Assembly (NCBI RefSeq): GCF_001949145.1 | Contig: NW_019091632.1 | Location: forward strand, 503,726-567,725 | Length of the DNA stretch: 64,000 nt | Direction: 5' to 3' | From: Acanthaster planci | Taxonomy: Eukaryota > Echinodermata > Asteroidea > Valvatida > Acanthasteridae | In this document: positions 1 to 13,500 of the stretch, piece after piece | How the letters are laid out: each line of letters opens with the position of its first letter | Numbering within the stretch: the first letter of the stretch is position 1 | Position numbers and translations under genes: made by a program | Notes under the pieces: model-generated | Database searches by the model: none | Seen by the model: the letters and a program-made list of their open reading frames with translations, nothing else | Told to the model about the DNA's origin: nothing

Positions 1-388
1 GGTAACCTTCATTGACCCCTAAATATTTCTGCAAGGCCTGCCGCCCTGTAAAGAGAGCCCAGAATTGTGAGGTGTTGCATAATTTCCTTTGTTCCCAGTA
101 AATGCGAGTGGCATCTTTTCAAACGTGGTTCAATTAGCATGCAGCAGGGCTGTATTGCTCATCAATGGGGCCCCGGAGCATTTTTGTCCGCATGCTAATC
201 CGCAGGGCACGCTATGCCCAAAACAGTGATGGATTACCTTTGAAAAATGTAAGCTGAAAAATGATGGCAATTCCCAGCAGCAGGTCTTTTGTTACACGTG
301 CCAGCTCTTTTGTCCCACTTTGGGCACCCTGGCTCTGCGTATAAACCCATGGTGCTCAAAACGGGGTTCCCCAGCAGTAAGAGGTTAA
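1..388 (+). mobile_element. piggyBac-like MITE, copy 1 (cut by window edge)
   Basis: Shares GCAAGGCCTGCCGCCCTGTA...AGAGCCCAGA and the end CCCAGCAGTAAGAGGTTAA with four other copies in the window. Ends at the TTAA at 385-388. Its left part is outside the window. Confidence 0.75.
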
Positions 389-1416
389 GCATCTGAACAG
401 AACCTAATTGCTTCACATTTCTTTCAATTTATTGGCATTTTGTCCCTTTGTTCTGTACAGACACAGTTAAAAGATAAGTCAACAGATTTCCTTCCTCAGG
501 AAATTTATAGTTCCAAGTATTTTTTTCTGTCATCTTCATGGTGCTATTTCCATTTCCAAATTCCGCACGGGATGAAAGGGGGCAGCAGGGCCACGAACAG
601 CTAATTGAAAAAGTTCAGGTGCTCCTCCACAAAAGACATTTACTGATTTCATTGTTCTCTGGTGAGTGGCACACCTGCCAACACTGGAAAATCAAAAACA
701 CCCATTGTAGGAGCCCATATCAAAACAACGATGGCACGAGCTGTTTGCCTAAGCACACATGTACATGTGTAACTGTCATTTTGACACTGCAAACAGTGCC
801 CTCTTTTGCTGAGAGACTTCCTCTTCATTTGTTTCTTTTTTATGGAAATGGGAATGTTCCAATTATCTGGCCTTTAAAGACTAAAGGATCGGAATGGAGT
901 GCCAGTTCAAGTACTGGTTGTAAGAAGATTTAGTGTACTTGCTCCGTAGTTGCTCCTTCAAGCTTGTACGGGTATCACAGACCTTATGAGGACAAAGTTT
1001 GTTCCTGAAACATGGCTAAGGCTTCCTTTACAAAAGAAAATGTCCCCTCAAATTGAAAATGGCCTGGGCACACATTATGCTTACACAAGCATAATGGCAC
1101 ACAGGTCATGAATATCATTCGGTTCCATACCTGGTATTCACAGGGGTATGAGACGAGTTATCCAAGGAATAAATCAACAATGAACAGTTGTTCTATATGG
1201 TAGGATTTACGATCATTCTAAATGAAATTACAGCCTACCAAACACACGTACATGATTTGATATTTCTAGTGAATTCATGTCAAGGTTTTCATTTGCTTTC
1301 CAAAGCAGTTATTGGATACCCCTTTCTCCTTTCAATGTTTATTCCCTCCTTTTAATTAAAAGGCATGTAGTTATGGGCAGAAAGCAAGAAAAAAATCACC
1401 CAAACTCTGCACTCAC
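389..1416. other. Presumed SLC30A last intron, no exon seen
   Basis: Follows exon 6 on the minus strand. Both strands were read for the expected ZnT C-terminal exon and nothing matching was found. One 131-codon plus-strand frame (538-933) has no recognisable content. Confidence 0.5.
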
Positions 1417-1551
1417 CAATGCATAGATGTACAGCCATGGCGGCCTGGCTGGTAGTCAAGGACCAGACATGAAGGCTGTGGGCCATTCTGACATGAGGTA
1501 AACTCTTCAGGTCTGCATGCAGGTCATGGAGGTTAATGTGCCTGGGGACAC
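1417..1551 (-). CDS. SLC30A: SLC30A exon 6: cytosolic C-terminal domain, first part
   Basis: Acceptor GGCAACAG|GTGTCC, donor CATTG|GTGAGT, phase 1 to 1. Encodes [16 protein letters not shown], then [16 protein letters not shown] and AVHLCI, equivalent to the HSLHIWALT...VHIAI region. The next exon (FHFHTVTIQIE-like) was searched for in 1-1416 and not seen. Confidence 0.9.
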
Positions 1552-4500
1552 CTGTTGCCGTGGAAACCAAAGGAGAAAGAAAATGTTGTGTTTTGCTGAG
1601 CAATTCACTCTGACAGTCAGAACTTATAATATTGTAACGAAAATACAAGGAATGATTAATTTCCGGTAAGCACACTTTATTCTTCACTCTGATAAAATGT
1701 GGGTTCTTTTCAGGAATGTAATTCTTAGGAATTACGGAGGATAAGAAATATGTTTTAAGTTAACAACTCATACTTCAATGACAAGAATTAAGGCCAACAC
1801 CAATGACCATGTGTATGGATAATGAAGCCTACGGTAAGTTACTGGTAGAATAATTCTTAAAAGATAGGACTTATACAAGTTTAATTTGTCGACGCTCTCC
1901 AGGTCAAGACACTAGGAATATTTTCATGAAGAATAATTATTTGGTACAGTGGTATGCGACCATCAGTGCACTGCGAGTGATATTTTGTTATGAGACGCGA
2001 ACTCCTTGCGCAACATACGCGCTCCAGATGCTATAAAAGACAAGCTAAGTTTGGACTTGGCACTCAGTTTCAGACTTGGTTCAGATCGCGACTGGTTCTN
2101 NNNNNNNNNNNNNNNNNNNNNNNNNNNNNNNNNNNNNNNNNNNNNNNNNNNNNNNNNNNNNNNNNNNNNNNNNNNNNNNNNNNNNNNNNNNNNNNNNNNN
2201 NNNNNNNNNNNNNNNNNNNNNNNNNNNNNNNNNNNNNNNNNNNNNNNNNNNNNNNNNNNNNNNNNNNNNNNNNNNNNNNNNNNNNNNNNNNNNNNNNNNN
2301 NNNNNNNNNNNNNNNNNNNNNNNNNNNNNNNNNNNNNNNNNNNNNNNNNNNNNNNNNNNNGATCTGGTTCTTGCAATCTCGCACAGAGTAAGGAATGCAT
2401 TTCACTCAACGTTCGATCGCAATACACATTGGCGCTCCGCCTCAACGTCAAGGTTTTGTGCATGGGATTACACGCATCTGGTACGGTGTGTGCAGGCAGT
2501 CTTGAGAGACAACAAACTTCTTGTTATTCTTGGACCAACGACGATCTCTCTAGCCAGAATTATTGTCCATCCTCGAGTCAATGGCGTACTTGAACCAGTA
2601 ATTTTGCGCCTGTTACAATATTAAAAAGCTCGACATTTATTTGATTTTGTAATTTTGCTCTAGTGTGGATCAAAAGGGGCCAACTGGGCTCTCTCCTACA
2701 TGTAGGCTTTTATCTGGGTGACAACTGTTGAGGTTTCTTATTAATTTCCACAGTGCAAAATTTTTTAAGGTTTTTGACTCAAAAGCAGCTCTGCCAGCTT
2801 CAACTAGATATGTTGGGCTGGGTCACAGGTTTTCCCATGGAAGAAAATCATTTTCATCTTTCACAGATGGAGGAAATGAACGTAGAAAGAGCCCACACCT
2901 GGAAATTGGGATTGATCTCGGTGAGTTTTGGGAGGTCCAAAACTTCATCAGTCGTCTTGACTGTAATTAAACCCTAACAATCTCAAGTCCTCGAACAGGT
3001 TAGGGATTGAGAACCATTAGGGTTAAGGTACTGCACAGCAGAGAGCATAATTATTAGCATACAAGTTTCTGGTTTTCTTGACGGGAAAATCAACTTCTTC
3101 CTGCCAGGGGCATTTATAAATGTTGATTCTGCTGGGCGGGAATAATTTTCATTTTTTCCTGTTTTTCAAATTCTTTGAAAATTCATATCTTCATTTACTG
3201 TACACTTACACCCACATGAAGGACTGTATCGTTACTACTCTAATCTGACAGACATTTATTGACGCTAGAGTATTTCAGCCAGGCCCGCCGCCTTGTAAAA
3301 AGAGCCCAGACTGTGCGGTGTTACGTAATTTTTTTTTTTGTTCCTGAAACTGGCACAGTGCCCTGCTGATGTCTTTTCAATAGGGACCAGATTAGCGTGC
3401 AGCGGTACTGTGTGGCTCATCGCTGCGGTGGGTGAGCGCTTTTGTCCCCAGTGGTAATCCATTTGCACTGAATGCCCCAAACAGTGGTATACTGTTTCAA
3501 AACAATGCTGGATTATCTCCACTATTGAGAGTGATAAACTGTTGGTGAATCCGAGCAGCCTGGTCTTTTGTTCCGAGCACGGTCTTTTGTTACAAGGCCC
3601 AGTTCCCTTTGTCTGATTTCGGGCACCCTGGTTGTGCATATAAAGAATACGTGCCCGAAACCAGGCTCCCCGGCAGCAAATGGTTAAGGTTGTTTCTTAC
3701 CAAAAACTGGTATCCGAGTGTTTCTTTGGGTGCATTTGTTTTGTTTGGATAGACTGACTAAGACATTACAAACACACCTTCCATGAGAACCTGAACTGCA
3801 TCCCGCAGAATGAAGATGGTGGTTACCAAAACAAGTACCGAGAAGACAAAGGTGCAGATAGGATCCGCTATCTTCCAATCCGGCTATTTAAGTAAAAGGT
3901 GATGGAAAAAAGAGAGAAATACAGAGTAAATTTGAAACACTTTCCAAATTCATGAACCTGAGACTGTGATATTGAGTCAAGTCTCTGTGCTGTGAATTCA
4001 CAAAAGTTGAACACGCTGCAACTCAGATGAATCTTCGTAGCAAAAATTCTGCGACGTCAAATTCTTTTTGCTTTCACGTTCACTTGAGGCGTGCTTCAGC
4101 CTTTCCTATGCGTCAGAGATATACCATGGTAAACCACTTGTGAAAAATACGGCTGGGTCCAAATTACGTGGGTACGACTGGAAATGGGAGGTGACCGCGA
4201 CTGGAAATAAGTTGTGATCTCAGCTAGCTGAAACAGCTATATCCCCAATGACGCATGTATCAATGTTGGCTGCAAACCAAAGATTTGGATGTGGCAAACT
4301 CATTCTTGACATGTGATGCCAGATAATGTGGTGTATTTTATCGACTTGAACAAGCCAACCAAATCAGAAATATACTAATCAAAAAAGTCAAGGACCACTT
4401 TTTATTTTGTGTATACTTTTTGTTTGTATGAAATATTTTACTGCTGAAAATATCCCAATACAACTGTCCTGAATGACCTCAAACACACTGTAATTTCACA

Positions 4501-7500
4501 TGTGGTTGGTTTTAGTTGTTGCATAATGTCTCTTGCCTCATTGCTTGGAAAAAAATTACAAGTACAGAAAAAGTGGTCCTTAACTTTTTTTTGCATAGTG
4601 TATTATGGACTATATAAACTGGATCTGATCTTACAGTGATCTGAGCTCCGAACTATGACACGATCTGACCCAATAAAAATTAAAAGGAATTGAACCCGCC
4701 CCAAGAAAACAGTGTCTCGATTGGACAAATAGCCGTGTAATTCGTCCTTTTCTGTGCCTGAACAAATCCACCTTGCATGAATTCTTTCCTTTGGTTTTGA
4801 CCACATCTGTGCCAAAGCAACTTGCCTCACCTTAACTATTATGATAATGGCTGCGATGCAAACCCCTACGCTCTGAATGAGGTCGCCCAGGACATGAATG
4901 AAGGCTGCTCTCACATTCATGTTGCCCTGGGACCGCTTATGCTTCTTTGGGTGCCTGGTTTGCACTGCCGGCAAGGTCCCGTTGGTGTCCACGGCCAACA
5001 GGGGCTCCGACTCTACACAGATGGGGTCTGATTCAATGTTCAGGAGTTGATCCTCATCCTTAGGCTCCTCTGCCATGCCCATGGCAACGTGGTTGTTACT
5101 GGGGGTGTCATTGTCGTCATGGTCATGGTCATGGTCACTGCTGTCACCACCATGGCTGTGGCCATGACCCAGACCACCGTGGCTGTGGGAGTGGCCGGAG
5201 AAGTGTAGTACTACTGCCAATCTGTGAGAAAAATGCAATGAAAGTAAAGATCAAAGATCTCTGTGGTCTTTATAAGTTTAATATTAATTCAAAGTTGCAT
5301 TCCCTTGACTTAATAATCATAAGGCAGAGTTTGAAAGATGTAGCTGTACATTTATGCACAGGCTAATCCAAAGAGATGCATCTACTGCAGGGGGTAACAC
5401 TAGACTCTTGTGTGATCTCAAACTTGAGACACAAATACATTAAGGCAAGAAGATTTATTTGCAAAGTGGTCATTTTAAATCATGGTCCATGAACGAACTC
5501 TATGCGTGTGAAATGGGAAGGAGTCCATATTGCTACAAAAAGGGGTATAGCCTCACTTCTAAAAACCATTCTCTACTTGGACAATACAGGTATGACATGA
5601 CTTTTTATGCATAATTTAGAACTGCCCACTGGAGTACAGGGATGCCAATCTATAATTTGCCCCTACTGCATTGTGCTCATTCCCACTTTTTAAGTTTTTA
5701 GACAACTTTCACTGGGATCACTTTGTTTTCAATTCAACATGGCTGACCGGAGGATAAGGCTCATTCACCAGACACAACAGGCTCCTGGTGAAAAAGGCAT
5801 GAACTACCTGTGCAGGAGCCGGTGTCAGTAACTAGTAGGATGACATCTATTTTGGATTGTTGTACGTGTACATGTATATGAACCTGACATGTACATTGCC
5901 AGAAACCAACTGTACATGCACGTTAGTTGGTAAAAGAGAGTTAATTTTTTGCCACCTCACGCTTGAAATGCTACGGTGTGTGTGCTCACATATGAATGCT
6001 TGCACAGAAATAGGGCCATTCAGCCTTCTTGACAGCATACAGAACAAAAATACGTATATGCACTATTTTTTGCAGGTGAGTAACTCTCAGCCTCTTTCAA
6101 ACATTTGAGGTTAGAAAGAGTGTGCATGATTGAGGAAGCTAGTTGCTGAGGTACATGTACTTTACATTGGATTTGATTCTCCTTAACAAGTTCAAGCACA
6201 AAGAGTGTGTTAGGGTCCATCAATATTTTGATATCACTTGATACTTGTTACGTTGATAGTAATTAACAATATCAGATTTTTAGTTATATCCTATTGTTGA
6301 CAAATTTGATGCTGGAAATATTGAAATATCAAATGGGAATTAGATAGAAAGCAACATCTGGACTAGTGCCCTGATATATATTTTTGGATCAAGTGCAGGT
6401 ATATCTTTAGTGGGTCAACCCCAAACCAATGACAGGCTACTTAATTCACTTGATTGCACTTGGTATCAACCTCTGTGTTTAGCCTTCATACTGCGCATGA
6501 AAAACGATCAACATGCACATGTACTTGGTACTGGATTTCTGATACATACATTGATTACTGAAACATCTGCTATCAACAGACCCAAGACCATGCCACTGGC
6601 TTACTACACAGAGGAGGAGCTGACTGTTTTTAAGAAAATGCACTTGGATTTACATGTAGATGTAGGCTTACTGATGCAAAAAAAACCAGATTGATGGCTC
6701 ACAAAACCGCCTGAACTTTATCCACTTGTGGATAGTATTATTTTTGGTTGAAAATGCGACTTTTATAAAGGGTTAGGCATTTTGACCGTCTGTTAAAATT
6801 GTGGATAGCATCATTTTTGGCTGGTGGACTTCATAAAAGGCTAGGCATTCGGTCCATTTAAAAAATAGGGTAGAGCCAATTGCCAAAAGCACTTATTTTT
6901 ACTCTAAAGAGGAATCATTTGAAAAATATTTGTTTGAGAGATAGTTTGATAGTTGCAACCCCCTCCCCCCAAAATCCTGAAACCTCATAATGTCAGTTTT
7001 CATTTTAACAAAATCATAGATTTGCAGAGTAGTGCTATAAGGGAGACTATAAGTTTATAAAAGCTATGTGAACAGTAAATTCATGTTTTTTCTTGGAATA
7101 ATTCCCCTGTGGATAATTCAAATTGTCCACCCTAATTTGGTCCTGTAATAAGGGGAACGAACCAGATTCGTGCCTTTTATTTACAAGAAAGGGCAAAAGT
7201 GGAATTAAAAAAATTGTGCCAAACCAAAAACAATTAAATATCATCAAAATCTCTGATCATGACATCTCTTCTTTCTCCAGGGGGGAAAAATGATAAAACT
7301 GGGCCAAATGGTGAAAGTTTTTGCAAGCTTACAAAAACTACATGAAATATACTGTGATTATTCAGTTTAGCCTCTTAAAAGTTGCAGCTTTGTGAATGCT
7401 TAGGAAACTGTATCTTTTGGAAGGAGAACAACTCAGTTTAATTTCATTAAAGATGCAACAGTTTTATGAAAGTTCATGAAACTGCTCTTATCTCTTTCGG

Positions 7501-10500
7501 GATAAGAAAATACTTTGTTCACAAAGGAAACTGTAATTCTATAAAAAAAAAACCCACACTATTGCCTACACACCCAAACTACACACCCAATGTGTAAATT
7601 CTCATGCAAATTCTCATAGACATCATGAAAGTTTGCCCTCAGTAAATAACAACAACAATGCTTGAATTTTTTCCCTTCCGGTCCTAGGCATTTCTTCACA
7701 ATGCAAGTCTTTTCATGGAAGGCAAGGAACTAAATCCATTGGACAAACAGAAAGCCCCAGACTAGAATGTCTATATATCCAAGCAAAACTGCAAATGAAC
7801 AATATCTTTTTTTTAACAATGCAGGTTTTTCAAGAAAAGGAAATAATTAATCCATTGGACAAAGAACCCACAAACTGGAATGTCTATATATCCAGTGTGT
7901 AAATGCAAATAAATCAGCACCAGATTTATCCTTTTAACAAAGCAGGGTTTTTTTATGAAAAACACGAAACCAAAGCCATTGTATGAACAGCCACAATAAC
8001 CTCAGAACAGGAGCGTTCATATATATGTGCACAGGATATATATATATATATATATATATATATCCTGTGCACAAATGCAAATGAATAATGCTAGATTTTT
8101 TCTTTTTTTTACCAACGCAGGTCTTTTCATGGTAAGCAGGAAATTATAAAATCCACTGGATGAAGAGCCCCAGCAACTCCCGAAACCGGAATATCTATTT
8201 GTATATTATATTCCGTGCATACTAGAATATGCTGTCAATACCACATTTCTAAAAACCAAAACTCTCTTTATTCATGGGAGCTCTGAAAGTTACTAAAAAT
8301 CATCAATTGAAATTGTTTTTTCGTATTGCAATGCTGATATCAACATACATTATAATGCTTTTTCACCTCGGTTTTTTTCCGGTTTTGCTAATTTACATTA
8401 CAGGTATCGGTAAGTGTATAAATGTGTACTTGTTTATACTGCTTGCAGATTGACACATATGTACGTGTATATGATGTACATGTACACTGTGCTGCAAATA
8501 TAAACAGTCCTTGTACTGTATGGCACGGATTAGAATACATGAACAGTACGTCAGCAACAAAATGTATGCCCCATGCATCATAAACTAATGTAGCCATTTA
8601 CCGCACTGGATAGCCCTTGCTATTTATGACATTTCCACCCATGATAACTGACAATGAGGTTAGCCTTGTGAGGTCAAATTCCAACTTGGGATGATAATTT
8701 AAGTGCATCACTGGTGATTTGTTATCGCATCTCTTCAGATTTGCAGGCAAGAGTTGACAATAGGCACAGTGTATTGCAGATACCTGGCCCAGCAAGGTTA
8801 CTTAGTCCTGACGAGAAAAAACCTGACAAGTAGTACATGCATTTGATACTGTGTTTGTCCTTCTGTGGGAGTATCTTGTGAGAGCTGGACAGTCAAAGAT
8901 ATAAGTCGTTTCAACACCTAATAGTAACAGGGTTTGTTCAATGACAGAAACAGGAAGTGACTTCAATAGGGCTTGGATACAGTGGAAAAAGGCCTTTTCT
9001 GAACTTAAGTACGATCACTGCAGTCTTGGTTCACTTTTGCATTCCAAATGACGTCAAGTATAAAAGTCACTGGTCAATTATTCACTGACTACATGTACCA
9101 GTAACTAAGATATTTGGTCTGTGCAACTACAGTACTATGGTTGAAACAAGGGCATCTTTGATTGGACAGCGTCCTTTGAGGTTGTGCCACACTCCTATGC
9201 CTAACGTGAATGGTCTGATCAGAAAAGCTACATACACGTTATTTGCCGGGTGACTGGGCTCCTTTCTTTGAGTAACATGAGCACCGTTTGGCAATGGGTG
9301 TATACTTGGATGCGTTCGCACGTGTGGCTATATTTTGGGTTTTTTTTTTACACACTTTGTGAAAGGAGGGGAACGAAATAGGCTGAAAAACTGCCTTTCC
9401 CTTTTAATTTAAAAAAGAAAATGGGGGGCTCTTCTTTGGGAAAGGGCCAGGGTCCGTGTTCTTTCCCATCCACCTTACTGTCCCATTGCATGTACATCAC
9501 ACACAACTATCACCTTTCTGTCATCTTGTAATAATTTCATAGAACTGCTTTTAAAGCACAAAATTTGCTTAAGCGCAAAAAAACTTGTTTAAAAAACAAA
9601 AGTTACCAGCTCAAAATCTACATGATTGTCATGCTAACCAAACGACAGCTGAATACCATTCCAAAACAACATACATCACATGGAGTTGTTGCTGGTAACC
9701 TGATTTGAAAAGCAAGGCTTTTTCACGCTTCAGCAAATTTTGTGCTTAAGCAGCTCTATGAAATTGGCCCCAGGTGATGCAAGAGTATACCCCCTGCATG
9801 ATCGAGAATATACTCTCATTCATCTATGGGCCGTATTCCTGGCCGTGTACACTCAAAAAGAGTTCCCTTGAAAACAGCCCAGAACGACAGACTAGACCGT
9901 GAACAACAAGAAAGAAACACCTTTGTCATCATTCATTTGAATGATACTTGACTCGACTTTGACGACTTTTTCTCCTTTCTACCTGCCTGCACTGCAGATG
10001 CTAACATTTCATCAGTGTTACATTTTACAAGCGTACTATTCTGTTTAAAATCGGGCAGAATTACGTACAGAATATTTACACCAAGTCCGCAGCCAGCAGT
10101 GATGAGCATGACCGTTCCCTGGATGTCATACTTCTGGGTTATGCAGCGTTGAACAGCCAGATACACGAGGATACCCGTAGCCACCCAAATCATGAGTACA
10201 CTGACCACAGCACCAAGGATTTCTGGGTAATCAGAATGGAACATAGTCATTAATTGGTTATGTGTAGTGCACTGTGGCCACAACCCTGATGCTGAGACTT
10301 TGAATAATTGACAATCGGAGACACACCGAACATCAGGCGACCTGGGACACCAGGGGCTCTGGGTCAGTGGGGGGCTGATGATATCAGGGCTGATGATATC
10401 CAGGGACAAGGAATGCCCCAGGACTGGGGATGTCTGGGGACATACGTGTACCAAAGGTATCAGAGAAGCATTAGCTCCAAGCTGTGCAAGAACAGAGGGG

Positions 10501-13500
10501 GCACTCCGTGGCGAGAACCACAAATGCCAATCTTGAGGTTATTTCTGAACTTTAAAACTGCCAAATTGTGTGAAAATGGTGTGGACAAATGAATTCCTTT
10601 TGAATTCTGAATGTGTCACACAAAGCTAATATGTATGTAAATGTGCACGTGCAAGTAAGATGTGGATGCACATATACAGTATAGAAGCATTGTGAATGGC
10701 GCCCTGTAGGCTGAAGGTCAAAATTCCAAATGGCCAGAAAAGCCCAGAATCTCTCTTTAAACTGTTGGCCAACTAGAAGGGGACCACTGTACAATTGAGC
10801 AGAACTGCTTTCCACTCTTTTAACTGTAGCTTTACAGGTGACCTGCTAACAATAGGGTTTGTCAAGTTGTAGCTTGAAGGGTAATGGTGTAAACAAATGC
10901 TCTTATGAAATGAGTGCACGAGTAGACCTGGCAGACACAATAACAGGTTGTCTGATATGCTGCCTACTGTTCACAGTACTAGTAAAATGCACTTTTACTC
11001 TTCCGCGGTCCAGCATACTCGACTATGAACCATTAGGCCGGCTTCTGTGCACCATTCGGGGGTTCACTAACCGTTTGAGGGGCTTATCACGTATGAACCA
11101 CAGGACAGTTTGCAAACCGTTTGCATGCTAACCTTGTGCCTTAGTAGAATGTGGTGCCCCCCTCTTCTCCTTTTACAGCCAGAAAATTTTAGGATTTAGG
11201 TCATATCCCATTCTTCAAACTAACCAGCACAGATACAAGCCACTGCAGACAAGGATCTAATGCTCCTGTGAGTTAAATTTGAATACAATCTGGTACACTG
11301 AGTTCTTTAAATTCACTTGAACATACATGTATAATTTGAATTCTCCATACTGAAACACTGTTGCTATACCTCTTGATTCGGGGCAAGCTTTTGAGATGCC
11401 TTGCAACAATACTGTTTTCAATGGATAAGAGGGGAACGAAGGAACCAGTCCGTTCCAGATATGGTGGTTGCTATGCGAAAGCTTGCCCCGAATCATGAGG
11501 TACAGCAACAGCATCTTTAGTCAGGGTAATTCAAAATGTTATGTTTGTATGCAATCAGATACCTCGGTGTACCAGATCTTTATTCAAGATTAACCCACAA
11601 AAGGCTGAAATCAGCGCCTCCCTTTTTTTCTTGGGAGGGTGGGGGGAGGTGTGGGGGTATAGTTTACATAGATGCAAATTTCACTGTTGAGTATTAATAC
11701 AAACCTGCTCGAAAGTAACCAAAAGACATCTTGGCCGTAGGGGGGCGCCGTGCTATCCACAATGCAAACAAACTGATGAGGAAGCTGGTGAAGTCACTGA
11801 GTAGATGAGCTGCATCTGTCATGATGGCAAGACTGCCTGAGATCCATCCCCCTGTCGGCGAAACGACAACACAATCTCAATGGAAATTTGGAAATGCACG
11901 TAAAAGAATCTCTCACCAATGGACATAGTATAGTCCTACAGATTTATGAAATCAACAGGCATCACCTCCGTGGAAGGTATTGAAAAGTGAAAGCAACACA
12001 AAAACTATGAACTGCTATGACCAACCACGCTCTATTTCACTCACTGGTAACCATTTAATCCCCAGTGACTGGTAACCACTTCATTCCCGGTGAACGAAAA
12101 GACTGTGGGACATATTATAGTGTTTCAGTTAGTACATTTTTTCTGACATGGATCACCTACACAATTCTTTTTCTATTCACTTTCTACACGTATATGTATG
12201 TCACCAATTTGGTCCAGAACACTGTCCAAGCCATAAATTGCAATTAGAAAATAAGGCTGTGCCAAATATCCGAATATCCAAGTATTCGATCCACTATCAA
12301 AAATTATTTTTCAAATTTGAATATTTGAGTGCAAAAATTCATGAAAAGGAAGGGAAAATTTTCTTTTGTTTTAAGGAGAAATATTGCACTATATTGCACT
12401 ATGGAGGCAAATTCAAAGGAACGGCAACAGAAACCTTACAGTGATTCAAAAAATACATTATTCATTACAAAAATTTTAAAGGAATATAAATTTTCAACAG
12501 GAAAACAAGTAATTCGTCTCTTAAATCTTGTTAAATCATGTCTGGAGATACTCACGGACGTGAGAAGCTATTATAGTGATTATAATGTACATGTACAATT
12601 GTGTGCGTTATTGCAACTGATCTCGTATATTCAGATATTTGATCAAATTGAGGTCGAATATTCAAATTGTGAATTATTTGAATTGACTTAGCCCTATTAG
12701 AAAATATTCATGTAAAATCGCTTCAGAAGTTGCATGTACCGTTTGCTATTTGAGCACATGAGAAATAGTCTACAGAGGTACACTACACAGGTTGTGGCAT
12801 TTGATCACACTCTGCTTATCTGCGGCCAATAACGGAACTGATTCTGAAACTGCATACATGTATAAATAGTGAAAGGTTACATCAAGATAGCGTGTAAAGA
12901 ATGTCCTTGCATGATATTCATAAATTCCCGCATAGTGTATACTGCGAAAAAAATCATCTGGTGAACTGATATAAAGTGAATTAGTGATGACAAGATTATA
13001 CATGTATATAGCCTATATTACATGTACACGTTAATGGCTCTGTGTAGGATACCAACTTCCTGAGACTGAGAGCATACTGAAAAAAAGAACAGCGGACAGA
13101 ATGCTCATATTAACCTAACATTAATTGAGGATCAAGCTTTATTTCACTTTCAAAATTAACTCTCAAAGTTCAGCACAGATCAAATAAGCCCACACTTAAT
13201 GCAGTGACGAATGAGGTTTTGCACGAACAGTCTGACAGAGAAGATCGGTCATCTCTTGTGTGGTCTTTTGACATAATCAGAGAAAAATGGTTAATTTCCA
13301 TTTTTTGGATGCTTCAAACAGGTGGACTGAATAAGATCCTTGGTTTATATCCCTAAAATGGTCATGACATGTTGTTTTAATTTAATAATGAATGCAGTGT
13401 GTGCAATCAGTGGATCGTACGTGAATCCAGTACAAAAATCTGTCCATCCCTTCCATGTGAGTCACCTTTCCCTTGAAATTTATGGCTCTGAAGTGTGAAA

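Larger units (their letters stand above)
5222..10068 (-). other. SLC30A: SLC30A intron 3
   Basis: 4.8 kb between exons 3 and 4. Holds the tandem repeats at 6.7 and 7.7-8.2 kb, the TA palindrome and the MITE at 9.5 kb. No conserved coding frame is seen. Confidence 0.75.

Noticed and set aside
538-933. 131-codon plus-strand frame
   Set aside because: No family motif, no splice context, and it lies in the presumed last intron of SLC30A. Composition looks random.
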